From the NCBI GenBank assembly GCA_027486585.1, contig JAIXOU010000030.1:39254-103253 (forward strand): DNA of 64,000 nt. The letters are read 5' to 3'. The translations under genes were made by a program, and so were the position numbers. This document shows positions 55,607 through 64,000 of this stretch, piece after piece. Origin of the DNA: Verrucomicrobiaceae bacterium. GTDB taxonomy: Bacteria > Verrucomicrobiota > Verrucomicrobiia > Verrucomicrobiales > Verrucomicrobiaceae. How positions within the stretch are numbered: position 1 is the stretch's first letter; each line of letters opens with the position of its first letter. The notes beneath the pieces were generated by a model, which was given only the letters and a program-made list of their open reading frames with translations, ran no database searches and had not been told where the DNA came from.

Positions 55607-58336
55607 TTACTCAGCCTGTCGGAGATAAGCCACGATGTCTGCCACGTCTTGAGCGGACATGCCGAGCATGGTGGCGCTCATCATGAGAGAGCGATCCATT
55701 TTCTTTTTGCTGGCGATGCGCTCTTTCGGCACGAATTGCGTTTGGCCGCCCATGCTGCGGACGATCAGGATGTCGCCTTCAGCTAGGATCATGCCGTGGA
55801 TTTTAATGCCGTCTTTGGTGACGATCTCCATGCCGTCAAAGCCATGGGCGATGTCTTTGCTCGGCTCAATCAAGGCCTGGGCGATGATGTCGGTCGGTTG
55901 ACTGATGCCCCAACCTTGAAGGTTCGGACCAAACTCGACGCCTTGATTGTTCAGTTGATGGCACATGACGCAGCGGACTACGAGGGACGAGCCTTGTTTC
56001 GCATCGCCTTTGAGTTTCAGCACCTCTTCGAGCTTGATGTTGCTGGGTATGGCTGGCGGAGTCTCGATGGTGATGAGCTTGGCGGATGTCGGGTCAAAGA
56101 TGCCTTGGTTTTTCAGCTCGGTGGTGATGCCGTAGCTGGCCCAGTCGTTGGTGCTGCGATTGATCAGCCACCACATGGCGTCGGCATGGATCGGGGCCTC
56201 TTTGTCTTTCGCCACAGCCAGCATGGCCTGCGCGGCGCTGGCATCTGAGGTGAAGGCTAGGGTATCGAGCGCGAGTTTTCGCTCGATCTGGGTGAGCTTG
56301 GCGCTGGAAGCACGTTTTTGAAGATCTGCCACGGCAGCAGCTGGATGAAGTCTCCAGGTTAGGCGGGCGAAGCTCTCTGACCATTCGAGGGCGTCGCCAT
56401 CCATGATTTTTTTCAGGGCTGCCCAGACATCGGCTTCCTTGCCGCTGCAACCAATGCCGAAGGCTTCCAGGTAAGAGCGGTCTTTGCCATCATAGCGTTT
56501 GGCCAGCTCGATCAGCATGTTTTTGCTTTGAGCAAAAGGAACATCACGCATGGCTACGGCGACTTCACGGCGCACAGGTGGGGATTCATCATGGGCCATG
56601 GTGCTTAGCAGATCCAGCACATCGCTGTGTGCGGCACGCAGAGCGCGCAGGGCCACGAGGCGCTGTGTGGCATTCTCTGATTCTAACCAAACACGGACAC
56701 TTTGGGTGCCTTCTTCTCCTAACTGGGCCAGCAGCCAAACGGCACGCGCAGCCACCATGGGATTGGCGTCATTCATCACGGCAGCCACGGCTCGGCGTAC
56801 AGAGGCTCCCTTTTCCTTGAGCTTGGTGAAGGCCACATGGCGCACATTGTTCGCGGGTGATTTCAGGGCAATGATCTGGGCTTCGACACTGTCCATTTTT
56901 AGGTCACTGACGGAGCTTTTGAAGCCTTTGGGTGCGATCCGATAAATGGTGCCGCTACAGGTCTCATCGGTGTCTTGATGGCCACCAGTGCGTTTATCGA
57001 ACCAGTCGCTGATGTAGATCGCACCATCGGTGCCGACGCAGACATCGCTCGGACGGAAGAGCGTGTGACGCTCATCGGACAGATTATTGGCGCCGCCGAC
57101 GAAGTCGCTGCCTTTGAAGACGCCGGTTGTGTTGGTGGTGCAGAAATCAAAACGCTCCAGTTTCATGCCTGCGCCATCGGGCTTTGGCAGGTAGCCATAG
57201 ACGACATTGCGTCCGGTCTCGCAGCTGAGTAGCAGTCCATTCCATTTGGCATCCAGTGCCCCATTTTCATAGAAACACATGCCAGTCGGGGCACCGCCGC
57301 CATAGACATCTCCAGCAGGGATGCTGCCTGGATCATCCTGACGCCACTCGGCCACGGGGATGCTCTGACCCGAGCGCTTGTCGGCGCGCCACTGGCGTTT
57401 GCCATCTGGAGAAAAGAAACCAAAGCTGCCACCTTCGATCAAATGACTGACGCGGCACGCTGGCGGATCGTCATTGTCATTGAGAAACATGTCACCAAGC
57501 GAGTTGCGCACGCCTTCATAGCTGTTGCGGTAGTTGTGGCCGAGGATGCGTGCATTGTGACCGGAGGGGTCGATGCTGGCGGTGAAGCCGCCCACATAGA
57601 CATGGCCGTCGTCGCTCTTTTCACCTGTGTAATCATTGTTCAGATAACCGCCGCCGATACGGAAGGTGTTGCCGCTTTTGTCGCTGAACTTGGCGCCGCA
57701 GTTACCATTGCTGAAATACCAACGGCCATCTGGTCCAGCATAGACGCTGTGCAGGCTGTGATCATGCTGAGGCTTTTCAAAGCCTGTCAGTAGCACCTCG
57801 CGGCGGTCCACGGCTGGATCGAATTTCAGGTCACGATTCACATCCGTGTACATGATCAGATTTGGCGTATTCGACACCAGTACCACGTTGTCAAAAACGG
57901 CCACTCCGAGTGGACACTCCAGCTCTTTTTCACGGACGAAAACATGGGACGAGTCCGCTTTGCCATCGCCATCGGTGTCTTGCAGCACGCGGATGGCATC
58001 TCCGTCACGGCTGCGGCCGCTGTGACGGCGGTAATTTACTCCTTCAGCCACCCAGATACGGCCTGCGGCGTCCACATCCATATTGGAGGGATTGAAGAGC
58101 ATTGGCGAAGTGGCCCAAACGCTGATTTCTAGTCCTTCGGGGATTTTGAACATGCTCGTATCCAGGTGCTCGGGCTTCACCTGCGTCGCATCAAAGGCCG
58201 GTGTCTTTGGGTCAGGGGTAAAGGCGGCCTCTCCTGAAACGAACTCCTTGCCTTTTTTTGGCTTGTCTGGTTTGGCTGCAGCTAAAGGAGCAGTGAGCGC
58301 AGCGAGTATGGCAAGGGTGGTAAAAGGGCGCAGCAT
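55607..58336 (-). CDS. PVC-type heme-binding CxxCH protein (membrane-bound dehydrogenase/HEAT/cytochrome c)
   Basis: FKIPEGLEISVWATSPMLFNPSNMDVDAAGRIWVAEGVNYRRHSGR; CVMCHQLNNQGVEFGPNLQG; start refined to 58336. Confidence 0.92.
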   Translation of the reverse strand: MLRPFTTLAILAALTAPLAAAKPDKPKKGKEFVSGEAAFTPDPKTPAFDATQVKPEHLDTSMFKIPEGLEISVWATSPMLFNPSNMDVDAAGRIWVAEGVNYRRHSGRSRDGDAIRVLQDTDGDGKADSSHVFVREKELECPLGVAVFDNVVLVSNTPNLIMYTDVNRDLKFDPAVDRREVLLTGFEKPQHDHSLHSVYAGPDGRWYFSNGNCGAKFSDKSGNTFRIGGGYLNNDYTGEKSDDGHVYVGGFTASIDPSGHNARILGHNYRNSYEGVRNSLGDMFLNDNDDPPACRVSHLIEGGSFGFFSPDGKRQWRADKRSGQSIPVAEWRQDDPGSIPAGDVYGGGAPTGMCFYENGALDAKWNGLLLSCETGRNVVYGYLPKPDGAGMKLERFDFCTTNTTGVFKGSDFVGGANNLSDERHTLFRPSDVCVGTDGAIYISDWFDKRTGGHQDTDETCSGTIYRIAPKGFKSSVSDLKMDSVEAQIIALKSPANNVRHVAFTKLKEKGASVRRAVAAVMNDANPMVAARAVWLLAQLGEEGTQSVRVWLESENATQRLVALRALRAAHSDVLDLLSTMAHDESPPVRREVAVAMRDVPFAQSKNMLIELAKRYDGKDRSYLEAFGIGCSGKEADVWAALKKIMDGDALEWSESFARLTWRLHPAAAVADLQKRASSAKLTQIERKLALDTLAFTSDASAAQAMLAVAKDKEAPIHADAMWWLINRSTNDWASYGITTELKNQGIFDPTSAKLITIETPPAIPSNIKLEEVLKLKGDAKQGSSLVVRCVMCHQLNNQGVEFGPNLQGWGISQPTDIIAQALIEPSKDIAHGFDGMEIVTKDGIKIHGMILAEGDILIVRSMGGQTQFVPKERIASKKKMDRSLMMSATMLGMSAQDVADIVAYLRQAE

Positions 58337-58420
58337 GGGGCAGGGAGAATGAAGGGCGGACAACAACGAGCAAGGTGATTGTGATCTTGCTGAACAGATG
58401 CTTTCAAAACCAACATCTTT

Positions 58421-58445
58421 CTCATTCTGGTAAATGAGCCTACGG
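58421..58445. repeat. solo unit of the CATTCTGGCGAATGAGCCTAC-like family
   Basis: CTCATTCTGGTAAATGAGCCTACGG; hairpin CTCATT/AATGAG; similar to 46525..46548 CTCGTTCTAGCGAACGAGCCTACG. Confidence 0.6.
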
Positions 58446-58507
58446 GCAGAAAAAACCGACCTGCGTTTCCACAGATCGGCTGAATTTGAAGAGAACAGTC
58501 GAAGCGA

Positions 58508-59104
58508 TTATTCGCTGACCTTAGCGCTCGTGATGGTGATTGGGTCCACAGGGACGTCACCGTGAGGGCCTTTGCGGGTCGTCGGCACAGCGACGATGGC
58601 GTCAACGATGTCCATACCCTTGGTCACTTTACCAAAGACCGCATAACCAAAGCCGTCAAAGCTAGGGTAGTCGAGGTTGGCGTTGTCCTTCACATTGATG
58701 AAGAATTGGCTGGTCGCGCTGTTTGGATCGCTGGTGCGGGCCATGGCGAGAGTGCCACGGTCGTTCTTGAGGCCGTTTTTGGACTCGATAGCAATCGGTG
58801 CACTAGGCTGTTTTTGCTGCATGTCTGGGGTGAAACCACCGCCTTGAACCATGAATCCAGGGATCACACGGTGAAAGATCAGGCCATCATAGAAACCTTT
58901 CTTCGCATAGCTCACGAAGTTGGCGACGGAGATGGGGGCTTTGGCAGCATCGAGTTCGATTTCGATTGCGCCTTTGCTGGTTTCGAGGGTTACTTTAACG
59001 GGTTTTGCTTCACTCACGGCTGGGGTCTCCTGGGCTTGGTTAAATCCGGTCAGACCTGCAAGCGTGAGAACGATGGCAGCCAGAGTCGGTAATGGTTTTT
59101 TCAT
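58508..59104 (-). CDS. cyclophilin-type peptidylprolyl isomerase
   Basis: [39 protein letters not shown]; start refined to 59104. Confidence 0.94.
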   Translation of the reverse strand: MKKPLPTLAAIVLTLAGLTGFNQAQETPAVSEAKPVKVTLETSKGAIEIELDAAKAPISVANFVSYAKKGFYDGLIFHRVIPGFMVQGGGFTPDMQQKQPSAPIAIESKNGLKNDRGTLAMARTSDPNSATSQFFINVKDNANLDYPSFDGFGYAVFGKVTKGMDIVDAIVAVPTTRKGPHGDVPVDPITITSAKVSE

Positions 59105-59267
59105 GTCGGGTTTAGGGGTTGGTCTAGCAAACAAGGCAAGGCATCGCCCTTTTGCAACTTTCATTCTACGCGCATCTGGCGCGGATCAGATCAGCTTTAT
59201 TCATCAAATGCTGATGCATCTGGAATTACGGTTGTCCAAAAGGTATTCAGGTGGTTGATCTCCACCG

Positions 59268-60059
59268 ATGTTCTTCGATACTCACACCCATCTGGGAAGT
59301 CATAAATTTGACTCGGATCTGCCCGAGATTCTGGCCCGTGCCCGTGAAGCTGGGGTGACGGAAATGATGATGCCTGCGACGGATCTGGAGAATGCACGCA
59401 AATGCTTACAGATTGCTGAAAAAGAGCCTGATGTGCGAGTGGCCGTGGGGGTGCATCCCTGTGATGTCGATACGGTGTCCGGTGCGGATTGGATCCAAGA
59501 ACTGCGCTCACTGGCCAGCCATCCAAAGGTGGCGGCCATCGGCGAGATCGGGCTGGATTACTTCCATGCGCCTCCGGCTGGTTTTGATCAGGTCAGTTGG
59601 CGTGCGCATCAGGCGCATTGCCTGCGGTTACAGCTGGATCTGGCCTGCGAATTGGGGCTGAACGCTGTCATTCATAATCGTGAAAGCTGGGACGATCTGG
59701 TGGCGATAGTGACGCCTTATTCAGGGCGGTTGCGGGCTGTTTTTCACTGCTACACAGGCACGCTGGAGCAGGCTCAGCCGTTACTGGAGTTGGGCCATTT
59801 GATTTCATTCACAGGCATTGTGAGTTTTAAAAACCCAGGTCCGGCAGGCGAAACGGCAAGACTTGCTCCAGCCGGAGCTTTTATGATCGAGACCGATGCG
59901 CCTTATTTAGCGCCAGTGCCACATCGTGGTCAGCGTTGTGAGCCAGCTTATGTCGCGGATACCGCTCGTGCCATTGCCGCCATGCGTGGTCAGGATGTCG
60001 CTGAAGTGGCTCGGTCTACCCGTGAGACAGCGTTGAATTTCTTCCGTGGATTTGCCTAA
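59268..60059 (+). CDS. tatD: TatD family hydrolase
   Basis: MFFDTHTHLGSHKFDSDL, VGVHPCD, AIGEIGLDYF, IETDAPYLAP. Confidence 0.93.
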   Translation: MFFDTHTHLGSHKFDSDLPEILARAREAGVTEMMMPATDLENARKCLQIAEKEPDVRVAVGVHPCDVDTVSGADWIQELRSLASHPKVAAIGEIGLDYFHAPPAGFDQVSWRAHQAHCLRLQLDLACELGLNAVIHNRESWDDLVAIVTPYSGRLRAVFHCYTGTLEQAQPLLELGHLISFTGIVSFKNPGPAGETARLAPAGAFMIETDAPYLAPVPHRGQRCEPAYVADTARAIAAMRGQDVAEVARSTRETALNFFRGFA

Positions 60060-60068
60060 AATAAATGA

Positions 60069-60095
60069 GGCTGAGCGGCTCCCGACCACTCAGCC
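60069..60095. terminator. probable bidirectional Rho-independent terminator
   Basis: AAATAAATGA-GGCTGAG-loop-CTCAGCC-CCTTATTT between convergent tatD and rarA. Confidence 0.6.
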
Positions 60096-60249
60096 CCTTA
60101 TTTAGCATCAACTGCGACGCTTGCCTGTGCTCCCACAAGGGCGTCTGACAACCAATCACTCTCAAAACCAGCTGGGCGAGATCACTCTCGCATTCACTGT
60201 ATGGTGTCTTAGTGGGGGCAGGTTCAGACTTGTTGAAAAATAATTGATT

Positions 60250-61611
60250 TTATTTTTCGGTCGCCTTTGCGGCCTGCTCCCATTGCTGGCGGAGATGGTC
60301 CATACGCTCCTTGATTCTGCCTTCTAAACCGTTGGTTGTGGGCTCATAATACTGTTTTCCACCTTCAATGCAGCGCTGCGGCACGAACCCGCCCTCAAAA
60401 TCGTGGGGGTAGAGGTAGCCGATGCCGTTGCCGAGATTTTTCGCGCCTTTGTAGTGACCGTCACGCAGATGTTTGGGCACCGGCAGCGTGCGACCTAGCT
60501 TCACATCTTCTAAAGCAGCATCGATGGCCAAATAAGCGCGGTTACTCTTTGGCGCAGTGGCTATATAAATCGTGGCATGACCGAGCACGATTCTCGCCTC
60601 AGGCATACCAATGAATTCAACGGCCTGCTGGGCGGCGATGGCCACTCGAAGCGCATTGCTATCTGCCATGCCGACGTCCTCACTGGCGGCAATGACAATG
60701 CGGCGGGCGATGAAGCGGATGTCCTCGCCTGCATAAAGCATTTTGGCCAGCCAGTAAATGGCTGCATCTGGATCGGAGGCTCGCATCGATTTGATGAAGG
60801 CGCTGATGGTGTCGTAATGCGCATCTCCATCCCCATCATAAACCACGGTTTTTTGCTGAACCGATTCCTCTGCCGCAGCCAGATCAATCTGGATGCGGCC
60901 CTCAGCATCGGGTTTTGACGAGAGCACGGCTAGTTCCAGCGCATTCAGGCACTTGCGGGCATCGCCGTCACTGACCGTGGCGAGATGATGAGTGGCTTCA
61001 TCCGTAATGCTGGCTTTCCAGCGTCCTAGTCCGCGTTCCTCATCCACGAGCGCCCGTTGCATCAGGGCTTGTAGTTCAGGGATTCCGAGGGGTTCCAGGG
61101 TGAAAACCTGAGAGCGACTGACCAGAGGACTGTTGACGTAAAAATAAGGGTTATGCGTTGTCGCGCCAATGAATCGAACCGTGCCGCGCTCCAGATGCGG
61201 AAGCAATACATCCTGCTGAGCTTTGTTAAAGCGGTGTAATTCATCCACAAACAGCACTGTTGCCTGCTGGGTCATCTTTCGCAGTTTTGCTGCCGCATCT
61301 ACCTCTTTACGGATGTCTGCTACGCTGCTTTCGACGCCGCTGAGAGTCACAAAACGAGCTTTGGTTTCCTGACTGATGATGTGAGCCAGCGTCGTTTTTC
61401 CGACTCCCGGCGGACCGTAGAGAATGATGGAAGAAAAACGATCTGCCTGCACGGCCCGGCGTAGCAGTTTCCCCTCTCCGATGATGTGACTTTGCCCCGT
61501 GTATTCCTCCAGTCTTCTGGGCCTCATACGCGAAGCCAAAGGCGCATCGTCCTGAGCGTAGGCAGCAGGCATCGAAGGATCGGGGGCAGAATGAAAAAGG
61601 TCGTCACTCAT
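60250..61611 (-). CDS. rarA: replication-associated recombination protein A (RarA/MgsA-type AAA+ ATPase)
   Basis: RPRRLEEYTGQSHIIGEGKLLRRAV, ILYGPPGVGKTTLAHI, LFVDELHRFNKAQQD. Confidence 0.95.
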   Translation of the reverse strand: MSDDLFHSAPDPSMPAAYAQDDAPLASRMRPRRLEEYTGQSHIIGEGKLLRRAVQADRFSSIILYGPPGVGKTTLAHIISQETKARFVTLSGVESSVADIRKEVDAAAKLRKMTQQATVLFVDELHRFNKAQQDVLLPHLERGTVRFIGATTHNPYFYVNSPLVSRSQVFTLEPLGIPELQALMQRALVDEERGLGRWKASITDEATHHLATVSDGDARKCLNALELAVLSSKPDAEGRIQIDLAAAEESVQQKTVVYDGDGDAHYDTISAFIKSMRASDPDAAIYWLAKMLYAGEDIRFIARRIVIAASEDVGMADSNALRVAIAAQQAVEFIGMPEARIVLGHATIYIATAPKSNRAYLAIDAALEDVKLGRTLPVPKHLRDGHYKGAKNLGNGIGYLYPHDFEGGFVPQRCIEGGKQYYEPTTNGLEGRIKERMDHLRQQWEQAAKATEK

Positions 61612-61700
61612 GGAGACAGCCCAGAAGTGGCGCGGTCTCGGCAGCGCGACAAGCCTTTAATCAGAGGTTTCAAAGGACTATCTAAACGAGTGCCTTGAGT

Positions 61701-63005
61701 TTAAATGGCATTCAGCTTTAGCAAGTCGGCGAGTAGGCCGTGCGAGCGGTAAAACTCGGCTTCTGCGAGGCCCGTTTCGATCAGTCCAGCGCGGATGGTG
61801 GGGGCATCGCACTCACCGAGAACATGTTGCTTGATGAGGGCTGTCTTCTTGGCCTGAATGTCGAGGAATGCTGCATCTACGACCGGGGTATTCGGATACT
61901 TGCCCTCGGCTTGGCCGGCTTTCAGCACGGATTTAAATGGGGCACCTGATTTTGCGGCTTCCTGCTTGGCGGCATTCACGCCAGCATACCAGTCGGCGGT
62001 GACCAGACGATAGTAGTCGCGCATGGCCTGCTTATTGTAGTGGATGATTAGGCTGTGGCCATCGACCGGGACGGTGCTCGTGGCGCGGAAACTATCGGCG
62101 TCGATGGTATCGACAAACAGTAGGTCGTCGCCATCGACGGCGAATTCCCATTTAAGATCCCAGAGCTGTAGGCCGATCTCATCTAGCAGATCCCGCACAG
62201 CCCAGGCTCCTAGTAGGGCCATTTTGATGGTGCCGGTGAAGTGTTGCACGCTAAGGCCTGACATGAGTAGCGCCTCCTGTTTGGTCACGGCGCGGTCTTC
62301 GGGCTCATACTTGCTGGTCAGGTCATAGATGGGGCGATCCAGCATTTGCCAGGCTTTCATGGGCCCAGTCAGGCTGAGTTCCTGCTCAAAAGCGCGCTGC
62401 TCTTTTTCACTGAGCGCTTCATATTTCCGCAGGATGGAGCTGCCGCTGGTAACACCAAAGCGGACGATGTACTCCAGTGGCACCACATAAGTCGTGCTTT
62501 GGTGGAAGAGGGCGTAATCAAAGACGAAGTTACCCATCACATTCCGCTGAGGGGGTGTCATGACAGGAAAACGACGCACCACATTGTAACAGCTTGGATT
62601 GGCAGGCATCCCAGAACCGACGACTTGGCCACTTTCAGCATCCAGCATGCCGACGTGGTGAGTCATGGCTCCGTTTTCCAGCATCGCTGGCAGCACGCCG
62701 TCCATAAGCTGATCACGCCAAGTATCACCAAGGGTGGTTGCTTTGAGGAGAGCGGCTTTGACTCGCTGCCAGGTGCCTTTTTCTGTCAGGCGGGAATACA
62801 TGGCGTGGCGAAAGATGGCGCGATTCAGATCATTTCCCTCAATGGTGAAGATGCTGCCCACATCAAAGACTGAGCCTGCGGGTGTGGTCTCACAGACAAT
62901 GAGGCCTGGATGATCCGGTACTGCATACAAATTTTGTACTGAGCCGCGGTAGACGGGTTCCGTGAGGGTTTGGTGATCAATGCGGGCAGGGAAGGTCATA
63001 GTCAT
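61701..63005 (-). CDS. SAICAR synthetase-like (PurC-like) protein
   Basis: EPVYRGSVQNLYAVPDHPGLIVCETTPAGSVFDVGSIF and QLWDLKWEFAVDGDDLLFVDTIDADSFR resemble SAICAR synthetase motifs. Confidence 0.6.
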   Translation of the reverse strand: MTMTFPARIDHQTLTEPVYRGSVQNLYAVPDHPGLIVCETTPAGSVFDVGSIFTIEGNDLNRAIFRHAMYSRLTEKGTWQRVKAALLKATTLGDTWRDQLMDGVLPAMLENGAMTHHVGMLDAESGQVVGSGMPANPSCYNVVRRFPVMTPPQRNVMGNFVFDYALFHQSTTYVVPLEYIVRFGVTSGSSILRKYEALSEKEQRAFEQELSLTGPMKAWQMLDRPIYDLTSKYEPEDRAVTKQEALLMSGLSVQHFTGTIKMALLGAWAVRDLLDEIGLQLWDLKWEFAVDGDDLLFVDTIDADSFRATSTVPVDGHSLIIHYNKQAMRDYYRLVTADWYAGVNAAKQEAAKSGAPFKSVLKAGQAEGKYPNTPVVDAAFLDIQAKKTALIKQHVLGECDAPTIRAGLIETGLAEAEFYRSHGLLADLLKLNAI

Positions 63006-63806
63006 TGTGATTTCTCAGGCTTGGCGTGCTGTGACCACATTTCAATTTTCAGTTTCAGATTTTCACTTGATTCCATGAAATCGATTCTGAAGATTGAGTC
63101 GTCGATGGTTGCCAATAGCCCGAAAGTCCGCCGGCAAAGCAACCATTGTTCCCAAGCGTAGGTGGAACGGTCAGAGAGAAGGTTAGAAGCTCACTCGTAT
63201 TCCCTGAGCTGATCTAAACAGAGAATCTCATCTGAAAAAAGCGAGATGCCTGTTTTGACGACTATCGCTTTTTCACGGCGGCAAGCTTTCCTCTTATGAG
63301 GATTGGAACGCAGTCGTCTAGATTGATCTAGTCACGAAAGGCGTCGCGAGCCGCAGCGAAAGCCTGTAGTTGCTAGGCGGAAGCGGTTTTCAAAGACGGA
63401 GTGTATCGGTCAATATTCGATGGTTTTCTAAACAAGCTAAACACGACCACCGCGGACTAGCAGCAGCGCCTTGCCTCCTCTGAGGCGTCTGGCAACTGCG
63501 ACCATTGTGCATAGCCCGTGGAACGAAGGCTACTTGCCTCCACGAAAGCCTAAAGCTCGCGTTATTGGTTCTGAGGTATTCATGATTTTAGTGTTTTCTC
63601 ATGCCTAAATCACTTTTTCTCATATCTATGGATTGATAAGTTTGATGTCGATAAGACTGTTTAATTCAAGCCAATATATACATAAATCGTTGAAAATGTG
63701 ATGTGAACGAGGCGATTGCTCGCGTTTTGCTTTAGTTCCTAAAATTACTATTTATCATTTTTGATATGATAAATTACAGTTTTTATACAAAATGATGATT
63801 TAATTA

Positions 63807-63834
63807 TTGCGGTGATTCTAGATTTTGATATAAT
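63807..63834 (+). promoter_or_regulatory. candidate sigma70-type promoter
   Basis: TTGCGG (63807-63812), 16 bp spacer, TATAAT (63829-63834), 26 bp before the ATG at 63861. Confidence 0.5.
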
Positions 63835-63860
63835 TTCCATATCAATAAGAATCAACTGCA

Positions 63861-64000
63861 ATGAAAACCGCTTTCAACACCCTCCGCCTGATCGCCGCCG
63901 CTGCTCTCTCCATCGCAGCTCTGGTTCCTTCGATCTCCAGCGCCCAGAACGGTTACGCCGCCAGCGCCTACGCTGCCCAACAGGCCGCTTACGCTCAGCA
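63861..64000 (+). CDS. secreted protein, N-terminal part only (truncated by window end)
   Basis: ATG at 63861, open to the window end: MKTAFNTLRLIAAAALSIAALVPSISSAQNGYAASAYAAQQAAYAQ; clear signal peptide then Tyr/Ala-rich sequence. Confidence 0.7.
   Translation, partial: MKTAFNTLRLIAAAALSIAALVPSISSAQNGYAASAYAAQQAAYAQ

Noticed and set aside
63300-63580. Possible tmRNA or RNase P RNA in the ORF-free region
   Set aside because: I could not find conserved motifs (no GGTTCGA-type tRNA-like 3' end, no GAGGAAAGTCC-type RNase P core).

Overview
The window reads like a Verrucomicrobiota (PVC superphylum) chromosome. This is inferred from gene content: DUF1552/DUF1592-type proteins, PVC-type heme-binding CxxCH proteins, many sulfatases and DUF1080-like proteins. 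I see no rRNA, tRNA, CRISPR array, transposase or prophage. From left to right it holds: (i) a sialidase-like / BASS transporter / APH-fold kinase / HpcH-HpaI aldolase operon; (ii) a MacAB-TolC-like efflux operon divergent from a LytS/LytTR two-component pair; (iii) a roughly 30 kb minus-strand block for polysaccharide/sulfate-ester catabolism and heme proteins, with three DUF1552, three DUF1592, a GH2 enzyme, esterases, sulfatases and ThuA/heme fusions; (iv) a PIN/antitoxin module coupled to an HExxH protein; (v) a Fic protein with an operator-like palindrome pair; and (vi) housekeeping genes (ABC exporter, thioredoxin, DUF58, PPIase, TatD, RarA, a PurC-like protein). The most unusual signal is a set of unrelated REPIN-like palindromic elements. 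Each is an inverted pair of 20-25 bp units. They either fill whole intergenic gaps or sit in frame inside protein-coding genes (a kinase and two DUF1592 paralogs, the latter at the same linker). One family (GGTAAAAGATTTGGGGTAAAAGAT) also brackets a GxxExxY nuclease-like gene on both sides, forming a compact ~965 bp cassette that could be a previously undescribed mobile unit. All calls are from reading the sequence; no database search was run.
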